Below the pieces are notes generated by a model, which was not told the origin of the DNA, ran no database searches, and worked only from the letters and a program-made list of their open reading frames with translations. Shown piece by piece: positions 7,557 through 16,616 of a stretch of 64,000 nucleotides of DNA. The position numbers were made by a program, and so were the translations under genes. Numbering within the stretch: position 1 is the first letter of the stretch; every line of letters starts with the position of its first letter. Origin of the DNA: Bacillus cereus group sp. RP43 (lineage in GTDB: Bacteria > Bacillota > Bacilli > Bacillales > Bacillaceae_G); contig NZ_JARVHQ010000001.1 of assembly GCF_040459645.1 (NCBI RefSeq), positions 1,240,001-1,304,000 of the forward strand. Reading direction: 5' to 3'.

Positions 7557-8342
7557 TTATCCATAGAAAAAAAGCGCACAAAAGAAAATAGAATATAGAA
7601 AATGTTCATTATTAACGTAAAATAATTTTTTACGGATTAACATACTATCGAATGGATTACATATAACCGGTATAAATATAGTCATAGTAATAATCACAAT
7701 AATTACCACATATGAAATAACACTTTTTAATTTAGTAGCTACAATTAAATAAACCCAAACTAATAAGACAGATGTTATTACTTGTAAAGTAAAGCTTTTT
7801 ATAACAAAAATAATTTCTTTTATGTAATTATAAATTTTAGGGTTAATATTTTCTGTATATATTCCCCAGTTAAATTGATAAGAACAAAAAACACCTCCCC
7901 AGAAGAACATGGCAATATAAAATAATAGAGTTATACAAACAGCTAATATACCTGTACTAATAAACTTGCTAAACAACACTTGATACCTAGACACTTTCCT
8001 TGCTAAAAGATACGGTGTCTGTTGTATAAAATCAGCTCTTACATAAGTACCTAATATAAAACAATAAGATAATTGCAATATAAGCCATGTTACTGGAAGC
8101 TGGAATCGCCCCATTTCAACTTCTTTAAAAGATATCCCTTTTAGTAATTCATATAAAACATCAAGAACCGTTATAGCATTTGAAGGTAGCTCTCTATACT
8201 GGGCTGATTGCTTTAATAAAAATACCGCTCCCCCCACCAATGCACTATAAACAATAAATGCTATTATCAATCTTAATTTCATAATATGAATGCTTAATAT
8301 TAAATCCCTTTTTAATAATTTATAAAAAACACTATTATTCAT
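7557..8342 (-). CDS. ABC-type membrane protein with a frameshifted C-terminus
   Basis: The 261-residue protein has about six hydrophobic segments and no soluble domain, typical of ABC-2-like permeases. Reading stops at 7557 right after a run of seven T (minus strand, around 7567-7573). With one extra T the frame continues as FFLWISGYWVGKTFEF and on to a stop at 7489, overlapping the ATPase start. That tail looks authentic, so the gene is probably frameshifted in a homopolymer, by mutation, programmed slippage or sequencing error. It follows the preceding permease gene by 5 bp. Confidence 0.7.
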   Translation of the reverse strand: MNNSVFYKLLKRDLILSIHIMKLRLIIAFIVYSALVGGAVFLLKQSAQYRELPSNAITVLDVLYELLKGISFKEVEMGRFQLPVTWLILQLSYCFILGTYVRADFIQQTPYLLARKVSRYQVLFSKFISTGILAVCITLLFYIAMFFWGGVFCSYQFNWGIYTENINPKIYNYIKEIIFVIKSFTLQVITSVLLVWVYLIVATKLKSVISYVVIIVIITMTIFIPVICNPFDSMLIRKKLFYVNNEHFLYSIFFCALFFYG

Positions 8343-8347
8343 CGTAA

Positions 8348-9088
8348 TTAATCACTTCCGTTATATAAGTCCATCCGGTGTAAACAAATATTCAATATGG
8401 AAAATAAAATACTAATAATCCCTAATATAAAAGCTAATTTCATCAAACTTATACTTGTTAGAAACAAATCTTTTTCTTGAAAAATCAAACCTTTTGACCA
8501 AAATAAAGAAAAATTATAATTTTTTTCTAATAACTGATCAATTGTAATAAAAAAGTAAATAGTAAAAATACAAATAGCTTTATTTTTAACGAAAAAAACT
8601 AGTATTTGTGCAAAAATACATATTGCTACAGTTACTAGCCATAACGATACTATAAAATATGTAATTACTAACCAACTTGAAGATGGAAGCAACCACATTA
8701 CTATTTTTTCTCTTACAATTAAAAAATTAATTCCTACAATTAACAGATAGATACTCGAATAGAGAATTGCTAAACTTACAATCTTTATTATTAAATGAAC
8801 ACAATATGATTGACGATTTTTATGTCTAAAATACACGTAAACGTTCTTATCCATATAATTAAACGAATAGAAAAAAAGCAATAATAATGGGAGATAACTA
8901 AATAACACTATTTTCATATCTCTTGCAGAAATAAGAAATGAAAACAAAGAATTATTAGATAAAAAGTAAAAGGTTCTAATCAAGGGAATAGACACACCGG
9001 CTATAAGAAATAAAATATTAATCACAAATAACCATCGTTTTTGAAACAACTCTAATAAATACATTTTCAAAAGGTTATAAAATAACAT
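8348..9088 (-). CDS. ABC-type membrane protein
   Basis: The 246-residue product is very hydrophobic with about six membrane segments and few charged loops. It overlaps the upstream permease gene by 14 bp (start 9088, upstream stop at 9075) and has AAGGGGAG 9 nt before its ATG, indicating translational coupling. No conserved catalytic motif is visible; the assignment as a transporter subunit rests on topology and on the adjacent ATPase gene. Confidence 0.65.
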   Translation of the reverse strand: MLFYNLLKMYLLELFQKRWLFVINILFLIAGVSIPLIRTFYFLSNNSLFSFLISARDMKIVLFSYLPLLLLFFYSFNYMDKNVYVYFRHKNRQSYCVHLIIKIVSLAILYSSIYLLIVGINFLIVREKIVMWLLPSSSWLVITYFIVSLWLVTVAICIFAQILVFFVKNKAICIFTIYFFITIDQLLEKNYNFSLFWSKGLIFQEKDLFLTSISLMKLAFILGIISILFSILNICLHRMDLYNGSD

Positions 9089-9866
9089 GTCGTTTTACTC
9101 CCCTTAAAAACAAAACTATCGATAAAATAAAAATCCCTACTAACACTAAAATAGAGACAATAATATTTGCTCCATGATATATATGAGATTCAGATAAGAA
9201 ATATATGGGAGCAAGAGGCGTAGCATAAAACAAATTAATTATCATTAAAAAGAGTTGTAATAAAAAAGCACTTAATAAAGTTATAAAAGTATGCTTTGCA
9301 TAAAAGGATACACTAAGAGAAAACAAAGCAAATGCTCCACCGTAAACAAACGCTATAAATATATATAACAACATATGGATGAAAGGGTTAGTGAAATATA
9401 TACTAATAAAAAAGGTTGCTCGCTCATACATCCCTATATTGGAATTTAAAATTTCGTCAGGAGTTATATCTGGAAGAAACATAAACGATAAAAAAATGTT
9501 TAAAATCAATGGAATAATAACGACAATGCCACCGATAAGAAAGGTCTTACTAAACAGCTTAAGAAAATACATTTTATAATTACTTCTCATAATTACAAAC
9601 AAAAAAGAACCATTTTTTTTATCTTCCTGAAAGATTGATGAACTAGGTAAACTTGCAATCACTGGAAGTATAAAGAAAAATAAAAAGGAAGGTGTTACAA
9701 TACTATTAATTCCCATCCAAGTTGTATATGGAGTGAAGATAACGTCCCTTTTATCGGTTAGTGGAATTACATAATATAATATATATACACAAGATAAGGC
9801 TATTCCTAACATAAGCGAAAAATAAAAATTTCTATTAGTCATTCTTTCATTAAAATAAGTACCCAT
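9075..9866 (-). CDS. ABC-type membrane protein
   Basis: The 263-residue protein has six predicted membrane segments and begins MGTYFNERMTNRNF, a cytoplasmic N-terminus typical of ABC-2 permeases. It is the first transporter gene after the hairpin at 9895-9930, with GAGGTGA before its ATG. With the two following membrane proteins and the ATPase it forms a module with the layout of lantibiotic or bacteriocin immunity/export transporters. Confidence 0.65.
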   Translation of the reverse strand: MGTYFNERMTNRNFYFSLMLGIALSCVYILYYVIPLTDKRDVIFTPYTTWMGINSIVTPSFLFFFILPVIASLPSSSIFQEDKKNGSFLFVIMRSNYKMYFLKLFSKTFLIGGIVVIIPLILNIFLSFMFLPDITPDEILNSNIGMYERATFFISIYFTNPFIHMLLYIFIAFVYGGAFALFSLSVSFYAKHTFITLLSAFLLQLFLMIINLFYATPLAPIYFLSESHIYHGANIIVSILVLVGIFILSIVLFLRGVKRHVIL

Positions 9867-9894
9867 GTTTCACCTCTTAAAAATTCAAATATAC

Positions 9895-9930
9895 TCCTCG
9901 TAACATTTAAAATATGTAATGTTACGAGGA
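9895..9930 (-). terminator. Hairpin between the secreted-protein gene and the transporter genes
   Basis: A perfect 13-bp inverted repeat (TCCTCGTAACATT and its complement, 10-nt loop) lies 54 bp after the stop of the secreted-protein gene and 29 bp before the first permease. No long T-run follows, so it could be a leaky terminator or mRNA stabiliser that lowers transporter expression relative to the small protein. Confidence 0.5.
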
Positions 9931-9983
9931 ACGGCTTACAAGAATATAAAGTATTATATTTATAAGTTCATTTTTTTATATAA

Positions 9984-10394
9984 TTATTTACGAATACTAT
10001 CCGGGCTCCAAACACCGCTTGCTGTACCCTCAGCCCATCTTCTAGTATCAATTTTAACCTTGATACCAGAATTATATTTCTCAACTGCTAAATTGTATAA
10101 GAATTCTTCTTGACCATCACGCATTTTGTATGAATGACCATCAGAAACATCTGTACCATCTTTTAATGCAGCCCAGGCATTGAAATATCCATCTAATCCC
10201 GACATGTTGTCTACTCTCATATAATAAGCTGTTCTATTATATTTAGGTTGAGATGGTGTTTCATCATTAGGACTGTAAACACGATATACATTTGACCAGG
10301 GTCTATCTTCATGATTAGACTTTGCTGCTGCTGATGCTGCAAAGCTTGATAAGGCTATGCCTGCCGTTAAAGTTAGAACTGTTATTTTTTTTAT
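9984..10394 (-). CDS. Small secreted protein of a bacteriocin-like cassette, with ATA in place of the start codon
   Basis: Translation from 10394 gives 136 residues: a classic signal peptide (KKITVLTLTAGIALSSFAAS, then AAA) and a mature part with AWAALKDGTDVSDGHSY and a C-terminal SGVWSPDS. The overall look resembles DUF2712 or lactococcin 972-like secreted proteins found next to ABC transporter genes; this is family recollection, not a search result. AGGAGG (10407-10402) sits 7 nt before the codon expected to be ATG, but that codon is ATA. No ATG, GTG or TTG occurs in frame between it and the upstream stop. The first in-frame ATG (10220) lies after the signal peptide. The gene may be silenced, or start very inefficiently. 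Confidence 0.6.
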   Translation of the reverse strand: MKKITVLTLTAGIALSSFAASAAAKSNHEDRPWSNVYRVYSPNDETPSQPKYNRTAYYMRVDNMSGLDGYFNAWAALKDGTDVSDGHSYKMRDGQEEFLYNLAVEKYNSGIKVKIDTRRWAEGTASGVWSPDSIRK

Positions 10395-10589
10395 TTTTTC
10401 TCCTCCTATTCTTTTACTTGTAAGCCCTTAAAAAATATAGCACACAAAGTAAAATAATATATATGGATTTTTAAATATTAATATTTCTTTAATATTAACT
10501 ATAACTTTTTAACAAATATCTTATAAAACATATTATTACACAAAGTTTTTCAATCAATAAAAACTGTTTTACTTATAGATATTAAATAA

Positions 10590-10757
10590 AAACAAGGTAT
10601 TAACAAAAAAAGATACAATGTAGTTGCTTCAATTGCGCTACAAGCAATTGAATTATTTAATAAATCAAGTGAAAAGATAATTTTAGATGAATTTGATCGG
10701 AGTATGTATACAGATTTTTGGACGGAATATGATCATTTGTTAAATAAGTATAAATAA
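10590..10757 (+). pseudogene. 3' fragment of an unidentified gene
   Basis: The frame is open from 10590 to the stop at 10755-10757 and reads like a real protein C-terminus (VVASIALQAIELFNKSSEK, then DEFDRSMYTDFWTEYDHLL), directly followed by a good terminator. There is no start codon with a ribosome binding site, so the 5' part has been lost. No family recognised. Confidence 0.45.
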
Positions 10758-10783
10758 AAAAGCACTGTAACCAGTGCTTTTTT
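10756..10783. terminator. Bidirectional intrinsic terminator
   Basis: AAAAAAGCACTG and CAGTGCTTTTTT form a 12-bp stem with a 4-nt loop, serving both the truncated plus-strand gene and the minus-strand gene ending at 10792. Confidence 0.85.
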
Positions 10784-10791
10784 ATTTATAC

Positions 10792-11043
10792 TTATGAGAT
10801 TGTAGGATTTTCAAAAATAACAATTTCTGAGTTGCTTGTTGTTGAAACACGTTGTGCGTAATATGTTAAAGCTGAAGAAATATATGTTGGTAACGTCTCA
10901 TTTGTATGTGATGTTGTATATTCATTGATTAATTCTTTTAAAGTCGTCCATTCTAATTGTGCTGGGTGATCAGACACGAAAGAACTTACCCAGCGATCAA
11001 ATGAAGATGAAAAATCAGTTTGTAAACGAAATACTTCTTTCAT
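10792..11043 (-). CDS. Hypothetical 83-residue protein
   Basis: The soluble, mostly helical protein begins MKEVFRLQTDFSSSFDRW and has no signal peptide or recognised motif. GGGAG lies 9 nt before ATG 11043, so ten further upstream in-frame codons are excluded. It stands alone between a terminator and the divergent rnz gene. Function unknown. Confidence 0.6.
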   Translation of the reverse strand: MKEVFRLQTDFSSSFDRWVSSFVSDHPAQLEWTTLKELINEYTTSHTNETLPTYISSALTYYAQRVSTTSNSEIVIFENPTIS

Positions 11044-11232
11044 AATAAAACGCTCCCTTAAAATGTAGTACAATTATTTTACCATAAAACACGAACGATT
11101 GCTAAGTTTTTTAAGTATAACGTTCGTGTTATATAGTTGTCTAGATGATTGGTTATGTAAATTCAATTTGCCATTTGAAATAACATTCCGTAAGATGAAA
11201 GATAGATTATATAAAGAGCTGGAGGAAAGAAA

Positions 11233-12156
11233 GTGGAATTTGTATTTTTAGGAACTGGTGCAGGTGTTCCTTCAAAAGGAAGGAATGTTTCAGCAATTGC
11301 TTTGCAGTTGTTAGAAGAACGAGGACAGACTTGGTTATTTGACTGTGGCGAGGCGACGCAACATCAAATACTACATACGTCTGTACGTCCACGCCGCATT
11401 GAAAAAATATTTATTACGCATTTACATGGCGATCATATTTTTGGATTGCCGGGTTTATTGGGTAGCCGTTCGTTTCAAGGTGGAACAACAAAATTAACAG
11501 TGTACGGACCAAAAGGAATTAAACAATTTATTGAAGTGGCATTATCAGTAAGTACGACACATGTGAAATATCCACTTGAAATCGTTGAGATAACAGAAGA
11601 AGGTACTGTGTTTGAAGATAATGAGTTTTATGTAGAAACGAAAAAATTGTCACATGGCATTGAATGTTTTGGATATCGTATTGTAGAGAAAGATATACAA
11701 GGTGTTCTTTTAGTCGATAAATTGCTCGAAATGGGTGTGAAACCGGGGCCAATCTTTAAGCGTTTAAAAGATGGAGAAGTAGTTGAATTAGAGAATGGTA
11801 CGGTACTAAATGGAAAAGATTTTATCGGTCCGCCTCAAAAGGGAAGAATTATTACCATTTTAGGTGATACACGATATTGCGAAGCGAGTAGAGAGCTAGC
11901 GCAAGATGCTGATGTACTTGTTCATGAAGCAACTTTTGCGGCAGAAGATGAACAGCAAGCGCATGATTATTTTCATTCCACATCTAAGCAAGCTGCGAGC
12001 ATTGCACTTAATGCAAATGCGAAACGATTAATATTGACTCACATTAGTTCTCGTTATCAAGGAGATACATATAAGGAATTATTGAAAGAAGCAAGGGAGT
12101 TATTTTCTAATACGGAAATAGCAATGGATTTAAAATCATTCCCAGTAGAAAGATAA
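11233..12156 (+). CDS. rnz: Ribonuclease Z (tRNA 3' endonuclease)
   Basis: The 307-residue metallo-beta-lactamase enzyme removes 3' trailers from tRNA precursors lacking an encoded CCA. Zinc ligands are visible in HLHGDH (about residues 63-68), the later HG (residue 141), GDTRYC (about residue 213) and LTHIS. The GTG start (11233) is preceded by GGAGG. Length and motifs are those of the short bacterial RNase Z. The neighbourhood with proC, yqjP and yqjQ matches B. subtilis. Confidence 0.95.
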   Translation: MEFVFLGTGAGVPSKGRNVSAIALQLLEERGQTWLFDCGEATQHQILHTSVRPRRIEKIFITHLHGDHIFGLPGLLGSRSFQGGTTKLTVYGPKGIKQFIEVALSVSTTHVKYPLEIVEITEEGTVFEDNEFYVETKKLSHGIECFGYRIVEKDIQGVLLVDKLLEMGVKPGPIFKRLKDGEVVELENGTVLNGKDFIGPPQKGRIITILGDTRYCEASRELAQDADVLVHEATFAAEDEQQAHDYFHSTSKQAASIALNANAKRLILTHISSRYQGDTYKELLKEARELFSNTEIAMDLKSFPVER

Positions 12157-12162
12157 TAATTT

Positions 12163-12197
12163 CCGAAAAATGGTAACTTGTGTTTACCATTTTTTTA
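12163..12197 (+). terminator. rnz terminator
   Basis: AAAATGGTAA pairs with TTACCATTTT across a short loop and is followed by a T-run, immediately after the rnz stop. Confidence 0.7.
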
Positions 12198-12516
12198 TGT
12201 CTAAAAAATTTTAAAAATAAAACTGTTATTATTTTATACTTATACTTGGATGATACAGAAACTTAGAATGGTTTGAATATATAGGGTGAAAATACGTAAT
12301 AATGTTTATTTAGAAAAACTGTTATATAAGTCAGATGACATACAAGTGATACAAATAGCAGAAAGGGACTTTTATTCAGAACTTTTAAAATTCAACAAAA
12401 GTAAGCGTTTTATAAAAAACAAGCTATAATGAGGGCAGATTATAATTTATTATAAGTCACATGCATTTTAGTCATTGTCGTAACAAGTGAAGTTGACTAA
12501 ACCATGAGAGAGTAAT

Positions 12517-12987
12517 ATGGAGATTATAATAGGAAAGATATTATTATTATTTGTACTAAGTCTTTTTTCACTTTTTAGCTAAACGGTATGATTAGCTAGT
12601 GTAGCTGTTGCAAGTGCCTTAGTAGAAGCTTTTTAATAATAAGTTGGTGGAGATTTAATTGGTATACCACTCTTTAAAAGAGTTCAGAATATCAGCAGGT
12701 AGTCTAGGCGGAGTAGCGGGTGCAAATTTAGTGTATTAGCAATGGTTATATCACCTGTTTATGCTATGCTTGCAATGGCTTCTGTGTTAAACTTTGGATT
12801 GCTACCAGGATTTATTGCTGGTTATCTTATATCGTTTTAAATGAAAGTAATGCTATATTTCTTATGTATTATGGTATCTGGTATTATTTCAGGATATATT
12901 GGTCCACTGCTGTTCAAAAACCATCCAATTCGTACAGCGGAGCAAATTCGTGGTACGGCTGGAAAAGCAACAGATGTGGCAGCTTAA
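12517..12987 (+). pseudogene. Decayed, internally deleted PTS EIIC-type membrane protein
   Basis: Several reading-frame pieces in all frames resemble one membrane protein. There is an N-terminus at 12517 (MEIIIGKILLLFVLSLFS, then stop), a middle part (GGDLIGIPLFKRVQNISAGS), AMASVLNFGLLPGFIAGYLI, and a C-terminus (GYIGPLLFKNHPIRTAEQIR, then GTAGKATDVAA) ending at 12987. I recognise this as a PTS EIIC-like transporter that accompanies sdaAB in relatives. Frameshifts, stops and a large internal deletion mean no functional product. The rest of 12198-12516 shows no gene. Confidence 0.7.
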
Positions 12988-13032
12988 TAGAATAGTAGAA
13001 AAAATTTTCATAGAGGTTTAGGGGGAGTTATG

Positions 13033-13692
13033 ATGAAGTACCGCTCAGTGTTTGATATTATTGGTCCGGTTATGATTGGTCCATCAAGTTCACATACAGC
13101 AGGCGCGGCAAGAATGGGGCAAGTTGCTCGTCAGCTGTTTCGTCATGAGCCAGAGAGAGTTAGCATTTCATTATATGGTTCATTTGCAAAAACATACCGT
13201 GGTCACGGTACGGATGTAGCGCTAATCGGTGGAATACTAGGATTTGAAACAGATGATTTACGTATTCCAAGTGCGTTAGATATTGCAAAAGAACGCGGGA
13301 TTGAAGTGGAATTCATTGAAGAAGATGCAAATGCTCCGCATCCAAATACAGCGAAAATTCGTCTGTATAAAGGTGAAGAGGAAATTGAAGTTGTTGCTTG
13401 CTCAATTGGTGGCGGTAAAATTGAAGTTGTAGAATTAAACGGATTCGATCTTCAATTAACAGGCACGAGTCCAGCGCTACTTATTGTAAATAACGATCGC
13501 TTTGGTGCTATCGCAGCTGTAGCTTCAATCCTTGCGAAACACGAGATTAACATTAGTACAATGAGTGTTTCTCGTAAAGAAAAAGGAAGAAGAGCGCTTA
13601 TGGTCATTGAAACAGATGAATTATTAGCAGATGAAGTAATCGCGGAAATAAATGGGCAACAAAATATTTGTCAAGTAACTATTATGGATTAA
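13033..13692 (+). CDS. sdaAB: L-serine dehydratase, beta subunit
   Basis: The 219-residue subunit of the iron-sulfur L-serine deaminase (serine to pyruvate and ammonia) has the family motif GPSSSHTAGAARMG near the N-terminus and an ACT-like regulatory domain at the C-terminus (FGAIAAVASILAKHEINIST). AGGGGGAG before the tandem ATGs favours 13033 over 13030. The alpha-subunit gene follows after 18 bp, so both are made from one operon. Confidence 0.95.
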   Translation: MKYRSVFDIIGPVMIGPSSSHTAGAARMGQVARQLFRHEPERVSISLYGSFAKTYRGHGTDVALIGGILGFETDDLRIPSALDIAKERGIEVEFIEEDANAPHPNTAKIRLYKGEEEIEVVACSIGGGKIEVVELNGFDLQLTGTSPALLIVNNDRFGAIAAVASILAKHEINISTMSVSRKEKGRRALMVIETDELLADEVIAEINGQQNICQVTIMD

Positions 13693-13710
13693 TTGCAGGG
13701 GGGACACACC

Positions 13711-14589
13711 ATGTTTCGGAACGCAGCGGAACTAGTGGCGCAAGCTAAAGAGCAAAATGTAAAAATCGCAGAAATTATGATTCAATGTGAAATGGATACA
13801 AGACGTATTTCACGTGAAGAAGTAATTGCTGGTATGGAAAAGAACTTAGTTGTGATGGAACAAGCAGTAGAACGTGGTATTCGTGGTGTAAAATCACCGA
13901 CGGGTTTAACTGGCGGAGATGCTGTGAAAGTTCGAGAGTATATGAAGAGCGGAAAAGGCTTATCTGGGGATACAATTTTGGACGCAGTGAGTAAAGCGGT
14001 TGCGACAAATGAAGTAAACGCAGCGATGGGAATCATTTGTGCAACACCAACAGCAGGTTCTGCTGGGACAGTGCCAGGTGTACTGTTTGCATTGAAAGAA
14101 AAATTACAGCCTACACGTGAAGAAATGATTGAATTTTTATTTACAGCAGGGGCTTTCGGTATGGTTGTTGCGAATAATGCTTGTATTTCCGGCGCTGCAG
14201 GAGGTTGCCAAGCTGAAGTAGGTTCAGCAAGTGGAATGGCAGCGGCAGCAGCAGTTGAGATGGCTGGTGGAACACAAGATCAAGCAGCTACAGCGATGGC
14301 GATTTCATTAAAGAATATGCTTGGTTTAGTATGTGATCCTGTTGCAGGGCTTGTAGAAGTACCTTGTGTAAAACGTAATGCAGCAGGAGCTGCGAATGCC
14401 ATGATTTCAGCTGATTTATCATTAGCTGGTGTAACTAGTACAATTCCATGTGATGAAGTCATTGAGGCGATGTTTAGAATTGGACAAACGATGCCAGTAG
14501 CACTTCGTGAAACAGCAGAAGGTGGACTTGCAGCAACACCGACAGGTCGTCGTCTGCAAGAAGAGATTTTTGGTAAGAGTAATAACTAA
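13711..14589 (+). CDS. sdaAA: L-serine dehydratase, alpha subunit
   Basis: The 292-residue catalytic subunit carries the cysteines that hold the 4Fe-4S cluster (NNACISGAAGGCQAEVGSAS and GLVCDPVAGLVEVPC) and the Gly/Ala-rich segments of the family. AGGGGGG (13697-13703) is properly spaced for ATG 13711, so an upstream in-frame TTG at 13693 is ignored. The gene ends just before a strong bidirectional terminator shared with proC. Confidence 0.95.
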   Translation: MFRNAAELVAQAKEQNVKIAEIMIQCEMDTRRISREEVIAGMEKNLVVMEQAVERGIRGVKSPTGLTGGDAVKVREYMKSGKGLSGDTILDAVSKAVATNEVNAAMGIICATPTAGSAGTVPGVLFALKEKLQPTREEMIEFLFTAGAFGMVVANNACISGAAGGCQAEVGSASGMAAAAAVEMAGGTQDQAATAMAISLKNMLGLVCDPVAGLVEVPCVKRNAAGAANAMISADLSLAGVTSTIPCDEVIEAMFRIGQTMPVALRETAEGGLAATPTGRRLQEEIFGKSNN

Positions 14590-14611
14590 ATGCATATCAT
14601 ATGATTAAAAT

Positions 14612-14649
14612 AAAAAACGGAGCTCAAGTAAAGTTGAGCTCCGTTTTTT
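14612..14649. terminator. Bidirectional terminator between sdaAA and proC
   Basis: A perfect 16-bp stem (AAAAAACGGAGCTCAA and its complement, 6-nt loop) has A- and T-tracts on both sides and lies between convergent genes. Confidence 0.92.
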
Positions 14650-15487
14650 ATTTTTCTTTCGCTATTTTTTCTAATGTTTTTCCAAGATCGTGTGAGCGTT
14701 TCGTTGCTTGTGCAATACAGGAAATTAATGCTTGTTGAAAAGCATGCTCCTGTAACACTTCAATACCTGCTTCAGTTGTTCCCCCAGGAGAAGTAATTTC
14801 TTTTCGCAAAATAGAAGGGTGTTTTTCGCTTGCTTTTAGCATTTCAGCAGCACCAATCATCGTCTGAAGAATAAGTGATTTTGCAACATCTTCTTTTAAA
14901 CCAATTTTTTTTGCTGCCTCTTCCATTGCCTCTACCACGTAATAAATATAAGCTGGTCCACTCCCGGATAATGCAGTGACAGCATGCATATCTTCTTCTT
15001 CTACAACAGAGACGAGACCAATCGTTTCAAATAATGATGTTGCAATGCGAATATGTTCCTCCGTTGTGTGTTCTGAAGGTGAGATAGCGGTAGCGGATTT
15101 TAAAATGGCCGCAGATGTATTTGGCATTGCACGAATAATCGGAACGTCTTTTTCAAGTAGGTTTCTAATTGAATGAGTAGAAACACCTGCTAATAACGAA
15201 ATAATAAGCAAGTCATTATTTATATATTCTTTAAGAGGAATAATCGCTTCTGCGACATCTTTTGGCTTCATAGCTAGAAAAAGAATATTTGCATCAGCAA
15301 GTAAATCCTTTTTATTATGTGTACCTTTGACACCATATTTTGTATGTAACTCCTGTAATCTTGTCTCGTTAGAACGATTACTCACAGTAATATGTTCCCC
15401 TTTAACAACATTTGCATTTAATAAACCACCAATAATCGCTTCGGCAATAGAGCCTGCACCGAGAAAGGAAATGTTTTGCATAGACAT
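14648..15487 (-). CDS. proC: Pyrroline-5-carboxylate reductase
   Basis: The 279-residue enzyme reduces pyrroline-5-carboxylate to proline with NAD(P)H. It has an N-terminal Rossmann motif (FLGAGSIAEAIIGGLL), the MPNTSAAI segment, and the C-terminal signature (ALSGSGPAYIYYVVEAMEEA through TSPGGTTEAG). GGAGG lies 6 nt before the ATG. By position it is the orthologue of B. subtilis proI (yqjO), one of several P5C reductases in Bacillus. Confidence 0.95.
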   Translation of the reverse strand: MSMQNISFLGAGSIAEAIIGGLLNANVVKGEHITVSNRSNETRLQELHTKYGVKGTHNKKDLLADANILFLAMKPKDVAEAIIPLKEYINNDLLIISLLAGVSTHSIRNLLEKDVPIIRAMPNTSAAILKSATAISPSEHTTEEHIRIATSLFETIGLVSVVEEEDMHAVTALSGSGPAYIYYVVEAMEEAAKKIGLKEDVAKSLILQTMIGAAEMLKASEKHPSILRKEITSPGGTTEAGIEVLQEHAFQQALISCIAQATKRSHDLGKTLEKIAKEK

Positions 15488-15653
15488 GATGTGCCTCCTT
15501 TAAATTTGGTTAGAAATACTTATAAATGTACATACATTCGTTTTTTTATGGAAAACACCTCTTTTTATCTGAAAATAATGACAAATTTATAGGGAAGTTG
15601 TAAACTGAAGAGGTATTCATTTTTGAACCGGAAAAAGACAGGGGGGACTAAGC

Positions 15654-16607
15654 ATGACGGCGATTCATCGAATGGAGATTCCTGTTCCATTTGCAGTTGA
15701 GACAGTGAATGTGTTTTTAGTTGAGGGAGAAACATTAACGTTAATTGATACAGGGACAAATACAGAAGAAGCAAAGAAGGCACTAGCAAGTCAATTAGGT
15801 GCATTAGGGTATAAGATAGAAGATATTGAAACGGTAGTGATTACGCATCACCATGCGGATCATTGCGGACTTTTAAATACATTTTCTGAAAAAGTAAAGA
15901 TTATCGGACATCCTTGGAATGAACCGTGGATTACACAGAATGCTGAATTTTTAAAGAGGTATCATGAATTTTTTAAAGAGACAGCCTTGCAGTTCGGCGT
16001 TCCAGCAGCATTTCTGAATGGTGAGGCGCTATTGACGACGAAGACACTTAAATATTCTTGTAATAGATCGTTAACACATACTGTGAGAGAGGGAGATCGT
16101 ATAGATTCGTTACCTGGATTTATAGTGATTGAAACCCCAGGTCATGCTTCCACTCATATTTCATTATATAGAGAATCTGATGGAATATTAATTGGTGGGG
16201 ATGCTCTCATTAGTCATATTTCTTCAAATCCAATATTAGAACCACCATATGAAGGGCAAACAGAAAGAGCGCATCCTTTATTGCAGTATAATCAAACGTT
16301 AAAACGTTTAAGCGAAATGAATATTTCACGTATTTTATCAGGGCATGGGGAAGATGTTCTGAATGTGAAACAACTTATTGAAACAAGATTACAAAAGCAA
16401 GAGACACGTGCTTTTAAAGTGCTGGAGTTATTAAAGGAAAAGCCAATGACAGCATTTGAAGTATGTGTAAAACTATTTCCGGTATTATATAAAGAGCAAT
16501 TGCCACTTACTATCTCAGAAACTGTTGGACAATTAGACTTTTTAGCATATAATCAACAAGTGATGATTGATGAATCTTCACAACAATTGATTTATTATGC
16601 AAAGTAG
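15654..16607 (+). CDS. yqjP: Metallo-beta-lactamase-fold hydrolase (YqjP type)
   Basis: The 317-residue protein has the zinc-binding motif THHHADHCG (about residues 64-72), a second histidine in ETPGHASTH and GGDALIS, and GHGE near the C-terminus. A small C-terminal helical domain (about 255-317) is typical of the LACTB2/YqjP group. The substrate is unknown. The gene runs directly into yqjQ, with its stop 9 bp before the next ATG. Confidence 0.85.
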   Translation: MTAIHRMEIPVPFAVETVNVFLVEGETLTLIDTGTNTEEAKKALASQLGALGYKIEDIETVVITHHHADHCGLLNTFSEKVKIIGHPWNEPWITQNAEFLKRYHEFFKETALQFGVPAAFLNGEALLTTKTLKYSCNRSLTHTVREGDRIDSLPGFIVIETPGHASTHISLYRESDGILIGGDALISHISSNPILEPPYEGQTERAHPLLQYNQTLKRLSEMNISRILSGHGEDVLNVKQLIETRLQKQETRAFKVLELLKEKPMTAFEVCVKLFPVLYKEQLPLTISETVGQLDFLAYNQQVMIDESSQQLIYYAK

Positions 16608-16616
16608 GTGACAGCA

